Shown: in pieces, positions 52,227 through 60,579 of the stretch
Layout: the number at the start of each line of letters is the position of its first letter
Position numbering within the stretch: position 1 is the stretch's first letter
NCBI GenBank assembly: GCA_964596125.1
Contig: CAZQRP010000011.1
Span: forward strand, 41,406 to 105,405
Origin: CAZQRP01 sp964596125
Lineage (GTDB): Bacteria; Chloroflexota; Dehalococcoidia; GIF9; UBA5629
Direction: 5' to 3'
Length of the DNA stretch: 64,000 nucleotides
Made by a program: the position numbers and the translations under genes
The notes under the pieces: generated by a model
Databases searched by the model: none
What the model was told of the DNA's origin: nothing
What the model saw: only the letters and a program-made list of their open reading frames with translations

Positions 52227-53951
52227 GTGTATCAATCTGCCCAGTCCTTTGTACAAAGGATAGCGTGGCAACAAATCAAGCATTCAATTATGAAAATAGC
52301 TGGTTATTATATGGAACTTCGACAATCGGTCTCCAGAGCTCTAACATTCCTCAGCAATATAGGGAATGTCGCCAGACAACATACCGTTTATACAATCATT
52401 TCCGGAGTGTGTATCCTGGCTTTGATTATATGGGGCGTGATAGCATTAATCGCCATCCCCGACACAGGGCCTGAAGTAGGCAAGCGTGCTCCCGATTTTA
52501 CCCTGCAAACCATTGATGGCCAAAGCATAACATTAAGCAGTTTTCGCGGTAAAATGGTGATGCTCAGTTTTGGATGCCCTGTCGGCTCATGTCCTGATGA
52601 GAAGCTAAGCCGGGAAGCATATGCCATACAGGCAGTTCATGATAAATGGTCAAGTGAAGAGTTAATGATATTAAGAATTAACGTCAGGTCTGACCGCGGT
52701 GAAGTCCAGGACTTCATAACCAAGTATGGTCTAACGTTTCCATTTCTGCTTGATTCGGAACAAGTCCGTACGGACTATGACGTCATACACGGTGGGAAAG
52801 ATTTCTTTATCGATACCAAAGGCATTATCAGGGCAATATCAAATGGACATTTGCACAGTCAGAATGAAATCGAACGGATACTCACCAGTATAAAGAACAA
52901 TAAAGAAATAAAGAGCATAACGCCCGCAATCACGAATGTATCGGTCTCAGCTATAACTGATACAAGTGCTATCATTACCTGGATGACTGATAAACCAGCG
53001 ACCAGCGATGCTATAGTATACGACGAACAAATTGGCATTTGCATAGGTATTTGGCCGGATGAAACACTGGTCACTGACCATCGTATAACCGTTGAAGGTC
53101 TTTCACCTGGCGCTACGTACCAATTCCAGGTTTTGTCCGGATATAACCTGGAGAATCAAGGTATATCTGAGAAACATTCATTTACGACTTTGACTACTAC
53201 CGATATCAGCCCTCCAACAGTTATTGATGTCAATGTCTCCAATATTACAGAATCGAATGCTACTGTGGAGTGGAATACCGATGAACCTGCCATCAGCGAA
53301 CTTGAGTACTGGTCCACCGATCCTTCGGATTCAATATCACTACTGGACGTCGAGCTTACCACGAGTCACAATTTTAAGTTAACCGAGCTGGAGCCGGATA
53401 CAACGTATCACTTCAGGATAAAAGCAAAATATGCCAGTCAAAGCCAGGCGATATCCGAAATGGTAGGAACATTCACCACACTTTCTACAACATCCATCGG
53501 TCTTAATATAGGCAGGCATGCTCCGGACTTTACCCTGCGTAATATCGATGGCGAAAGCGTAATGTTAAGCGAGTTCCAGGGTAAGTTAGTTGTATTAAAC
53601 TTCTGGCTAACATCATGCGGAGCTTGCAGGAGTGAAATACCTCACATTCAGGCAGTTTTCAATAAATGGTCGAGTGATGAGTTGGTAATACTTACCGTCA
53701 ATGTTAGAGGAAGCGTGTCACTCATCCAGAGATATATTAAAATCCAGGGACTAACCTTTCCTGTCCTGGTAGATTCTCAAGGAGATGTTTGTGAAAAATA
53801 CGGGGTTTCTCGTTTCCCAACGACCTTCTTTATAGATACTGAGGGGAACATCGGAGCGATAAAGGAAGGGACTTTCGAGAGCCCTGATGAGATAGACAGT
53901 ATCATTAATTCAGTCAGGGTGAAATCGGAACTCCAGAATACAGACAAGTAA
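52227..53951 (+). CDS. Membrane-anchored redoxin-FN3-FN3-redoxin protein
   Basis: 574 residues from GTG 52227. A membrane anchor (about 57-77) is followed by redoxin domain 1 (84-225), FN3 domains (232-322 and 329-420) and redoxin domain 2 (429-565), all presumably outside the cytoplasm. Domain 2 has a thioredoxin-type C464-G-A-C467 and the cis-proline loop RFPTTFFID. Domain 1 has C117 and C122 in GCPVGSCPDE and lacks the cis-proline, so it is altered. Likely a TlpA/ResA-type thiol-disulfide or heme/cytochrome maturation role. Starts at 52290 and 52311 are also possible; none has a clear Shine-Dalgarno. TATAAT lies at 52204. Confidence 0.85.
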   Translation: MYQSAQSFVQRIAWQQIKHSIMKIAGYYMELRQSVSRALTFLSNIGNVARQHTVYTIISGVCILALIIWGVIALIAIPDTGPEVGKRAPDFTLQTIDGQSITLSSFRGKMVMLSFGCPVGSCPDEKLSREAYAIQAVHDKWSSEELMILRINVRSDRGEVQDFITKYGLTFPFLLDSEQVRTDYDVIHGGKDFFIDTKGIIRAISNGHLHSQNEIERILTSIKNNKEIKSITPAITNVSVSAITDTSAIITWMTDKPATSDAIVYDEQIGICIGIWPDETLVTDHRITVEGLSPGATYQFQVLSGYNLENQGISEKHSFTTLTTTDISPPTVIDVNVSNITESNATVEWNTDEPAISELEYWSTDPSDSISLLDVELTTSHNFKLTELEPDTTYHFRIKAKYASQSQAISEMVGTFTTLSTTSIGLNIGRHAPDFTLRNIDGESVMLSEFQGKLVVLNFWLTSCGACRSEIPHIQAVFNKWSSDELVILTVNVRGSVSLIQRYIKIQGLTFPVLVDSQGDVCEKYGVSRFPTTFFIDTEGNIGAIKEGTFESPDEIDSIINSVRVKSELQNTDK

Positions 53952-53963
53952 TAGACAGGCCGC

Positions 53964-54677
53964 CTATCGGATTTCTGCCCTCTTCTCTGGAGACAGGTAG
54001 GTTATAGCCTTTTTCATAAGGAGCGAGGATGGTTTTCTACCCTGCTGGCATTTGAGAAAGTCTACTACCAAATCAGGATAGTACCTGCCCAATGTCTTGA
54101 GCCCCCAACCAATACCTTTCACAATGCGAGTATCTTTCTCTTCGAAGCACGGCGATAGGAGATCAATCACTCTTTTTGCCTTGCCAGCATCGCCTCGTAC
54201 CCGTTTGGCAAAGAAATGAGCAGCTACACCTACACTTCTCTTCACCCAGAGGTCTGGTTCTCTTAAAAAGGTTTCAAGAATGGGGAACGCCTCATCAAAA
54301 CGTTTTACCAAAGCCTGTCCCGGTACTCTTTCTCCAATAATATCGGCTACATACCAGGTCCTACCTTTCGATATATACTCCTTTGACTTTCCCAGAGCCG
54401 TTGTCAGATCGTGTTCGATGAAGCCGTTGAGAACGCTGCCGATAACGACATAGCCACCCATAGCTTTAGTCGCTTCGATCCTGTCCAGGAAAGTGATCAA
54501 ATCCCGGGGCTTACCTATTATCAGCCCGCCCAGGACCTCGCCGGCATGGTCCAGAAGTAGAAACGGTATTTTTTGTTGGAGGACCGGCTCCACCGTTTTT
54601 ACAGCCTCGACAATTAAACTATTTTCTATCAGGCTGAGGCATTCCTGGCTAATTCGGGTTACTTCCTGTTTTTTCAT
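53964..54677 (-). CDS. AlkD-like DNA alkylation repair protein (HEAT-like repeats)
   Basis: 237 residues, all-helical. LWVKRSVGVAAHFFAKR and IVKGIGWGLKTLGRYYPDLVV match the HEAT-like repeats of AlkD-type DNA glycosylases, which excise positively charged alkylated bases. The expected aspartate/tryptophan pair cannot be assigned with certainty, so enzyme activity is inferred. Convergent with the redoxin gene. Confidence 0.75.
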   Translation of the reverse strand: MKKQEVTRISQECLSLIENSLIVEAVKTVEPVLQQKIPFLLLDHAGEVLGGLIIGKPRDLITFLDRIEATKAMGGYVVIGSVLNGFIEHDLTTALGKSKEYISKGRTWYVADIIGERVPGQALVKRFDEAFPILETFLREPDLWVKRSVGVAAHFFAKRVRGDAGKAKRVIDLLSPCFEEKDTRIVKGIGWGLKTLGRYYPDLVVDFLKCQQGRKPSSLLMKKAITYLSPEKRAEIR

Positions 54678-54730
54678 GTTACAGACGGTCCTGTTCCGGC
54701 GTGGTACTATTCACCCAAAAATATCACCCT

Positions 54731-54910
54731 CTACACTTTATATACCATTTTTTCTGTCCTGTCTCGCCTGACAATACCAACGTAATCATTTTCACCCAGG
54801 TCATACAGCCATATCCAGCTCAAAAGATGCTCCATCCCCTCTTCTGTAGTAAACCACTCCGATGCCTGGAACAGGAACCAACGGAGGATTGAGAGTAATC
54901 TTGTTGTCAC
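54731..54910 (-). CDS. Possible 59-residue protein or remnant
   Basis: GTG at 54910 to TAG at 54731-54733 on the minus strand. The product is aromatic-rich (LRWFLFQASEWFTTEEGMEH, LLSWIWLYDLGENDYVGIVR) with a coherent protein-like pattern. No clear Shine-Dalgarno. It lies 102 bp downstream of the dUTPase-like gene. Could be a small gene or the tail of a lost one; family unknown. Confidence 0.35.
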   Translation of the reverse strand: MTTRLLSILRWFLFQASEWFTTEEGMEHLLSWIWLYDLGENDYVGIVRRDRTEKMVYKV

Positions 54911-55011
54911 ACTATCGAGTATTAATCTTTTTAATTGACACCAAGCATCATTCCCTTTTTTATTGTTGTACCAATCGTTTAATACTCCGCCCCGATGTTA
55001 TACCTTCACCA

Positions 55012-55533
55012 TCAGATGTTCTCTCCCTGAAAAATACCGTCATAGCCTTCTGTCACCCCACGGCTCAGACGAAAGAAGACAAGCTGGATAATGCGGGCGT
55101 CCCTATGGAGCCTGAATCCCTGTGGATTGTACACAACTATGAGAGATTGAGATCTCCCCGAATAACCGGCATCCCAGACAGCTGTATGAACAGTTACGCC
55201 ACAGCGGAGAAGACTTGATCGTGGCATCGCCAGGGCCATTATATCATTAGGAATAGTAACAATTTCATTACACGTAACCAGGTAACAACCGGGCAACAGA
55301 TCAATCACACCCAGACCGTCAAAAGCAAGCGGTGAAATACCCGAAAGTACTCTAGTATCGTTTCCCATTCCGATCCTGCCGGGCGAAGAAAGCATGGCTA
55401 CTTCCTTTACAGTAAGGTCTATACCATTAGGTTGAATCTGCAGCTCGACGTCACATAAATCCCTTACAAGAGGGGGATCCGTTTTCAGCAGGTCAAGAAT
55501 ATCTTCTTTGGAAAGGACAGCCGATGCCTTCAT
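55012..55533 (-). CDS. dUTPase/dCTP deaminase-family protein
   Basis: 173 residues. QPNGIDLTV, MPRSSLLRCGVTVHTAVWDAGYSGRSQS and the C-terminal GYDGIFQGEN are shared by dCTP deaminases and archaeal-type dUTP diphosphatases. These keep dUTP low and supply dUMP for thymidylate synthesis. In deaminases the arginine-serine-serine and a later glutamate are catalytic; here the segment VWDAGYSGRSQ has D where deaminases use a D/E-PGFxG context, so I cannot choose between activities. Confidence 0.85.
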   Translation of the reverse strand: MKASAVLSKEDILDLLKTDPPLVRDLCDVELQIQPNGIDLTVKEVAMLSSPGRIGMGNDTRVLSGISPLAFDGLGVIDLLPGCYLVTCNEIVTIPNDIMALAMPRSSLLRCGVTVHTAVWDAGYSGRSQSLIVVYNPQGFRLHRDARIIQLVFFRLSRGVTEGYDGIFQGENI

Positions 55534-55702
55534 AAATCAATGAGTCCAGAATAAAGTAACTGCGAATTGCCTGGCAACAGTATAATCTATAGTTGTGTAC
55601 CGGACAAGGTGGCTATGGCTGCGCGGACAGCAGAAGATTGCAAGACCAGGATAGTATACGGTACTGTCCTGTCAGACCGGCAATTTAACAATTTGTTACG
55701 GA

Positions 55703-55993
55703 CTACCAGCTACCGCTCTGCTTATTTTGTAACCGCTTTAAAACCATAGACAGGATAAGAATAAAGGGATATGCCACCAGAATTGAAGGCATGTCCTGGG
55801 CCAAAATAACAATAGACAGCGTGAGAATCAAAACGCTGGTTGTCAGACCAGACTTGCGCGCCGTCAGGAATAGTATACCGGTTACCAACGCCGCTAATAG
55901 AAACTGGCACAATAACAGACCGACGAGCACTCCAAAAGTTGCTGTAGCACCCATTCCTCCTTTGAATTTATTGTAACAGTCGAAATAATAAAT
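55703..55993 (-). pseudogene. plsY-like acyltransferase, 3' fragment
   Basis: The minus-strand frame contains KFKGGMGATATFGVLVGLLL, the glycine-rich motif 2 of glycerol-3-phosphate acyltransferase PlsY, followed by three hydrophobic helices to the stop at 55703. PlsY is about 200 residues; only the last 95 or so are here. The frame is closed by a stop (TAA) at 55994-55996 just before IYYFDCYNKFKGG, and the region beyond shows no motif 1. An ATG at 55954 exists, but would cut off the motif. So this is a decayed second plsY copy. Confidence 0.65.
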
Positions 55994-56148
55994 TTAATTG
56001 AGATCCCAACAAGCTACTTCTGGCACAAAATTGCGTGCAACGGTAATAATAACAGGGCATATATCCAAGATTTCTTGATTCTAATCTTTACACTAATCTG
56101 AGGAATTCTAATAAGTACAGGAATGTGGAGTTGATAGTAAAAGCGGTT

Positions 56149-56568
56149 TTATTCCAGGACCGCTTTACCAAAAGGGACAGAAAATTTACGGCACCATACC
56201 CAGACCTCATTATAATTGGTTATTGATATGGAATAAGGTACGGCGTAACGTTGACTGCCGGTATTACTTTTCAGTCTGGAGATGAGCGTATCAGCAGCAT
56301 ACCCACCATCTCTACCCAGATATACATACAAATCCGGTCCGCTGTCCACCCTAAAATCGTCTTCAAAATTAACGATATAATTTTTACCCGCTTTTATAAG
56401 TTTTACTGTTCCCACAGCATCATGACCACCAAGGCCAACCATTGTTCCGGTTGCTACTGTTTCCTGGGGACTTACTAACTGTACATCTTCATGTTCACTA
56501 CAACCGGCACAAACAGTCAACAAAATTGTTATTACCAATCCAGGAAAAGCCAAGCCAATGGTCCTCAT
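56149..56568 (-). CDS. DM13-domain lipoprotein
   Basis: 139 residues. Signal peptide with a lipobox-like VCAGC at residues 19-23, then a DM13 domain (GGHDAVGTVKLIKAGKNYIV, DFRVDSGPDLYVYL) ending in VWVWCRKFSVPFGKA. DM13 domains carry a conserved cysteine, here C130 or close by, and are proposed to take part in redox or electron transfer at surfaces. Monocistronic on the minus strand. Confidence 0.85.
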   Translation of the reverse strand: MRTIGLAFPGLVITILLTVCAGCSEHEDVQLVSPQETVATGTMVGLGGHDAVGTVKLIKAGKNYIVNFEDDFRVDSGPDLYVYLGRDGGYAADTLISRLKSNTGSQRYAVPYSISITNYNEVWVWCRKFSVPFGKAVLE

Positions 56569-56865
56569 AAACTATTTCTCCTCGTCCTCAGTCACATGGT
56601 CTATCTTAAATCATTTCATTAGCAATCCGATAGGGTAAATTAATTGAGTAATTATGCAAGACAGAGGTATTTTAAGAAGATCAGGATGTGTCTCCTTAGC
56701 ATCGACCCTGATACATTAATTATAAGTATGTTAGATAGAGTATGCAATGCCCTTTCACTGTAGTTACGCAGGCCAAAATCACAGCACTCAATGAGTTAAT
56801 CGGTAAACATAATGAAACCAGATGTTCCCTGAAGAGACGAGATGGTATACCGTTACACATGCTTT

Positions 56866-57237
56866 TCATAAGGGTGTAGCCGGTAGAGTCAAGGTATTGA
56901 GCGAGGATTCAGCCACCACTTTCATAAGATCAACAGGAGAGGATAGACCATTATCATGTAGTGGATAGATAATACCTGTTTGCGAGACTACTGAGACCGG
57001 ATGAAGGACAATAGACATGGTTTCCCGCCTTGCCACTTCCGAATCAGCCGGGATTAGTGGCATGTGCATTATGAGCCCGAATAGGGACACACCAACTCAA
57101 GTTCAACGGGTTGTTTTTATAAGTTGTGTTATCCCTTCAGTGAGCACATTATACATGCGACCATTTTCAGCACGATATGCCTTCTCAATTTTATCAGCGA
57201 ACGGTATACCTAAGTGGCGAGAAAATGACTCAGCCTA
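56866..57237 (-). pseudogene. Degraded minus-strand coding remnants
   Basis: Two minus-strand protein-like pieces: 57103-57237 reads ESFSRHLGIPFADKIEKAYR and on to GITQLIKTTR before a stop; 56866-57090 starts MSLFGLIMHMPLIPADSEVA and is 74 codons. They lie head to tail in different frames and may derive from one gene, or from etfB-adjacent genes. Not identified. Confidence 0.35.
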
Positions 57238-57301
57238 AGCGACGAGTAAGTCCAGGTACCTCCGGGTCAAGCACCTGCTTCATATAAACGATTGTTTTCA
57301 C
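57230..57301 (-). pseudogene. etfB-like 5' fragment (23 codons)
   Basis: GTG at 57301 opens a frame reading (M)KTIVYMKQVLDPEVPG, the N-terminus of electron-transfer flavoprotein beta subunits (which start MKIIVCIKQVPDTE or similar), then a stop at 57230-57232. It starts 19 bp after the ferritin-like gene on the same strand, consistent with a former operon mmsA-ferritin-like-etfB. The rest of EtfB is missing. Confidence 0.5.
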
Positions 57302-57319
57302 TATTTTAGCCCCGTCTGC

Positions 57320-57760
57320 TCACTTTTTATCAAGAAGCGATCTGAGGTTAAGTCTTCGACCTTCTCTCTTCTTTACCACCCTCAAAAACGTCCTGGGAAC
57401 ATCTGCCATCAGGGACCTCGATTGTTCGGCTGCATCCTGATAGAACTTCGTTATCTTTTCTTCCATCCCCAATAGCCTGCTCAATGCATCTGTATCGCTG
57501 GCACTATCTGATAGATCGATTTGAAAAGTATACTCATCTGGATTTATATCAAAAGCAAAACAACCCTCAAGGGCATCGGAAATAACTCCATAGTATGATC
57601 TTTCAATCTCCACAACGTTCTTCTTATTTTCTTTAATTAAGGAGAGGCACATATCCTTGTATTCTGTATATCTATCTGAAAACTCCTCATAAATCCTGGA
57701 AGATTCATCTTCAAGTGTCCTGGCAAAACTGATAACTGAAGCAGCGGTATTTAATCCCAT
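57320..57760 (-). CDS. Ferritin-like/rubrerythrin-type protein
   Basis: 146 residues, helical. ARTLEDESSRIYEEFSDRY at the start and MEEKITKFYQDAAEQSRSL near the end resemble the helix pairs of ferritin-like diiron proteins, with glutamates in the first and third helices, but not all expected iron ligands are visible. It lies 18 bp after the dehydrogenase gene and is likely co-transcribed. Role unknown; perhaps protection of or partner to an oxidoreductase. Confidence 0.65.
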   Translation of the reverse strand: MGLNTAASVISFARTLEDESSRIYEEFSDRYTEYKDMCLSLIKENKKNVVEIERSYYGVISDALEGCFAFDINPDEYTFQIDLSDSASDTDALSRLLGMEEKITKFYQDAAEQSRSLMADVPRTFLRVVKKREGRRLNLRSLLDKK

Positions 57761-57778
57761 CTATCATTGCCCCTTTCG

Positions 57779-59269
57779 TTAAAACCATCTCTGGACAACT
57801 ACTTTGCAATCAGTGAAGAAGCGAACCGCCTCCTTACCTTGTGTATGCAACACCCCAAAGAATGAATCCTTCATGCCGCTAAACGGGAAGAAAGCCATGG
57901 GTGCAACTATTCCAATATTTATACCAACATTACCACTGGTGACGTTGTACTGAAACTCTCTCGCATTCTTGCCACTCGAAGTAAAGATAGAGTGGCCATT
58001 GCCAAATGGGTTCGCATTGGTAATCGCGATCGCTTCATTCAGGTCTTTTACTCGTATGACACTCATTACCGGCCCAAAAATTTCTTCAGAACCTATTTTC
58101 ATATCTGGTGCAACATCCTCAAAGATAGTCGGCCCTAGGAAGCACGTGTCTGGATACCCATCAGCAACCTTTACTTTTCTCCCATCCAGTCTAAGTTTTG
58201 CCCCTTCTTTTACGCCAGTTTCTATATATCTGGTAATTTTCTCCTTCTTCTCTTTATCATGTACAGGGCCCATTTGTACTGATTCATCAAGCCCGTAACC
58301 AATCTTTATTCTTGAGGTCTGGTCGACAACCTTATCCATAAAATCCTTGTAAAACGTTTCGTCTTCACCAACAATGACGGCATTGGCTGCTGACAAACAC
58401 CGCTGACCGGTATTACCAAAAAATGAAGTCATCATGGCTGCTATGGTTCTGTCAACATCGCAGTCAGGCATGATTGTCATGAAGTTCTTGGCACCACACT
58501 GTGCAATAACCCTCTTACCCGTCTCGCCACATCTCTTGTAGATAACGTCCCTGCCGGTGGGGGTCGATCCGACAAAGGTGATTCCAACAATATCCGGATG
58601 GTCTAGCATGCCATTTACTACACTTTTTTCGCCGTTGACTACGTTCCATACACCCGGTGGAAAACCAGCTTCGTCTACCAGCTCAGCCAGCCTTGCTTGA
58701 CTTACAGGAACCTGGGGCGAGGGTTTGATAATGACGCAGTTTCCAGTAGCCACCGCATAGGGTGCTGACCAGAGCGGAATCATGAACGGGAAGTTAAAAG
58801 GACTTATTATCCCAAAAACTCCCGAAGGCGTTGGAATTACCCACTCATCTATGCCAGTGGCGATATCCTCTGAATAATACCCCTGCATTAAAGTAGGAAT
58901 ACCGCAAGCAACCTCAACATTTTCGATTCCCCGCCTTGTTTCTCCTCTTGATTCGTCAATTGTCTTTCCATGTTCCTGTGTTTGTATCCTACTCAGTTCT
59001 TCAAAGTTCTCCTCCAATAATTCCTTCAACCTGAATAAATACCGTATCCTGGCAACCGGAGGTGTAGCGCGCCAATCAGGAAAAGCCTCTTTCGCCGATT
59101 CTACAGCAGTGCTTAACTCACCACTGGTGGAAATAGGAACTTTTGCTATCGTCTGACATTTAGCTGGATTGACAACATCGACAATCTCACCTTTTGACTC
59201 GACCCATTCCCCTCCTATAAAGTTCTTCACCGTTTTTAGCTCTTTTACCGGCTCTTCTAGAACCGCCAT
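57779..59269 (-). CDS. mmsA: CoA-acylating methylmalonate-semialdehyde dehydrogenase
   Basis: 496 residues; converts (methyl)malonate semialdehyde to propionyl- or acetyl-CoA with NAD and CoA in valine, thymine or inositol breakdown. Catalytic C291 in NTGQRCLSAANAV; FISPFNFPFMIPLW and FVGSTPTGRDVIYKRC are typical. The usual ALDH base glutamate of ELGGKN is absent (AQCGAKNFM), as expected for the CoA-acylating subgroup. ATG 59269 has AAAGGAGC upstream. Divergent from a FadR-type regulator. Confidence 0.93.
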   Translation of the reverse strand: MAVLEEPVKELKTVKNFIGGEWVESKGEIVDVVNPAKCQTIAKVPISTSGELSTAVESAKEAFPDWRATPPVARIRYLFRLKELLEENFEELSRIQTQEHGKTIDESRGETRRGIENVEVACGIPTLMQGYYSEDIATGIDEWVIPTPSGVFGIISPFNFPFMIPLWSAPYAVATGNCVIIKPSPQVPVSQARLAELVDEAGFPPGVWNVVNGEKSVVNGMLDHPDIVGITFVGSTPTGRDVIYKRCGETGKRVIAQCGAKNFMTIMPDCDVDRTIAAMMTSFFGNTGQRCLSAANAVIVGEDETFYKDFMDKVVDQTSRIKIGYGLDESVQMGPVHDKEKKEKITRYIETGVKEGAKLRLDGRKVKVADGYPDTCFLGPTIFEDVAPDMKIGSEEIFGPVMSVIRVKDLNEAIAITNANPFGNGHSIFTSSGKNAREFQYNVTSGNVGINIGIVAPMAFFPFSGMKDSFFGVLHTQGKEAVRFFTDCKVVVQRWF

Positions 59270-59312
59270 ACCTTAATTGCTCCTTTCAAAATTTTCATCA
59301 ATACTTCGTAAT

Positions 59313-59342
59313 AACAACTGGGGATTATTATAAACAGTTGTT
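59313..59342. promoter_or_regulatory. Inverted repeat over the mmsA promoter, candidate operator
   Basis: AACAACTG (59313-59320) and CAGTTGTT (59335-59342) form a perfect 8-bp inverted repeat. The 14 bp between them hold TATAAT on the minus strand (59332 to 59327), the likely -10 of mmsA, about 55 bp before its start. The GntR gene is divergent and downstream, so it is the obvious candidate to bind here. Confidence 0.5.
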
Positions 59343-59445
59343 CCTGACACACATAAATTTTGTATAAATACTAACAAGAAAATTAAAAGATAGCAACGGT
59401 TATCAACTAATTTCAAAAACATTATATTATATGATTTTTAAGTTA

Positions 59446-59475
59446 TTGACAAAACTATCATTTTACTGGTACATT
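59446..59475 (+). promoter_or_regulatory. Candidate promoter of the GntR gene
   Basis: TTGACA (59446-59451) and TACATT (59470-59475) with an 18-bp spacer. Transcription would begin near 59482, which is the GTG preferred as translation start, suggesting a leaderless or nearly leaderless message. Confidence 0.4.
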
Positions 59476-59481
59476 ATCGCC

Positions 59482-60279
59482 GTGGAAGATAAAATTATTC
59501 ATTTTAAGCCTCTTAAAGTCAGACGGCTCTCAGAATTAGTTGAGAATTACATAAGGGACCTGATTCTGAAAGATGAAATCAAGCCAGGCCAAAGATTGCC
59601 CACAGAAAAAGAGATAAGTGAACAGTTCGGTGTGAGCGTGGTGACCGTGAGGGAAGCATTGAGAGGGCTGGAAGCATTTGGCCTTATCGAAAAGAGAAGA
59701 GGTAAAGATGGAGGGATATTCAAGACACAGAGTCAAAGTGATTCCGTAAAAATCGCCCTACACAATTTTCTCACATCGCGACACCTTTTAGTGAGGCACA
59801 TTGCTGAAGTCCGCCAAATCATTGAACCGCTCACTGCTAAGATTGCTGCTTCACGGATAACATCTCGTCAGATAAAAGCGCTTGAGAAAAACGTTGTTTA
59901 CTGCGAGAACATGATTGAAAAGACAGGGCACGTTTTTTCAGAGAAAGAATTTCTTGATATCGATACTGAAATTGTAGACTTTCATAGACTAATAGCTGAA
60001 GCGACACATAATCCCATGCTGATTCTCATAGTAGATTACGCGATGGACTCTGTACTCAGTTTTAAAAGAAGCCATCTCACCATCGATATTGAATTCTCAA
60101 TTAAAATGGTTACCGGTCATCGCAGTATAGTTACTCATATTAAAGAACATGACGAAGAAGGAACAGAAATCGCGATGGCCAAACATCTTAAGGACATAGA
60201 GGATTATGTCGCTATGCGGGAGACTAAAATGGGGGATGTTAAAAGCAGCAGAAGAGATGAAAAACACGCTATTGCTTAG
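59482..60279 (+). CDS. GntR-family (FadR subgroup) transcription regulator
   Basis: 265 residues from GTG 59482. Winged helix (residues about 14-80: RLSELVENYIRDLILKDEI, RLPTEKEISEQFGVSVVTV) and an all-helical FCD domain with metal-site residues (DTEIVDFHRLI, GHRSIVTHI, MAKHL). An in-frame ATG at 59431 would overlap the promoter and add hydrophobic non-family residues, so 59482 is preferred. FCD regulators bind carboxylic-acid metabolites; context suggests control of mmsA. Confidence 0.9.
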   Translation: MEDKIIHFKPLKVRRLSELVENYIRDLILKDEIKPGQRLPTEKEISEQFGVSVVTVREALRGLEAFGLIEKRRGKDGGIFKTQSQSDSVKIALHNFLTSRHLLVRHIAEVRQIIEPLTAKIAASRITSRQIKALEKNVVYCENMIEKTGHVFSEKEFLDIDTEIVDFHRLIAEATHNPMLILIVDYAMDSVLSFKRSHLTIDIEFSIKMVTGHRSIVTHIKEHDEEGTEIAMAKHLKDIEDYVAMRETKMGDVKSSRRDEKHAIA

Positions 60280-60579
60280 TACTGCGATGGAATGTCTCCG
60301 GTTACATTGCATAGAAAAGAATTAGCGTTGTTAAGACCAATGTAATAAGAGCGAGAAGCGAAGAAACAGGACAGCTACGTATATCGAAGAAATTTATATT
60401 GTTATGTACAGATATGTACAGATTTGACTCCATACCTATATAGACCTTATTAGTTCGATCCGAGTAAGAAGTGTGATATAAGTTATAACTCGTCATGCGA
60501 ACGATATCGTTATCAAACGAGCTGCATATCAGTTTTTTTATCTGTAAAATTTAACCAAGATGGATAAATGAGCGTATAG
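60280..60579. other. 300-bp intergenic region upstream of the molybdenum enzyme
   Basis: No gene seen. Contains two adjacent 10-bp repeats TATGTACAGA (60403-60422). No clear -35/-10 pair is evident. Confidence 0.5.
60403..60422. repeat. Tandem 10-bp repeat TATGTACAGA
   Basis: Two exact direct copies, each containing the palindrome TGTACA, 10 bp (one helical turn) apart. This could be a regulator site for the downstream operon. Confidence 0.55.

Larger units (their letters stand above)
56569..57319. other. 751-bp stretch of decayed coding sequence
   Basis: No intact gene of recognisable family. Remnant frames: plus strand 56742-56879 (45 codons, FTVVTQAKITALNELIGKHN), minus 56866-57090 (PLIPADSEVARRETMSIVL), minus 57103-57237 (SRHLGIPFADKIEKAYRAE) and the etfB-like 57230-57301. 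Adjacent pieces are in different frames, which fits accumulated frameshifts and deletions. Confidence 0.5.
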
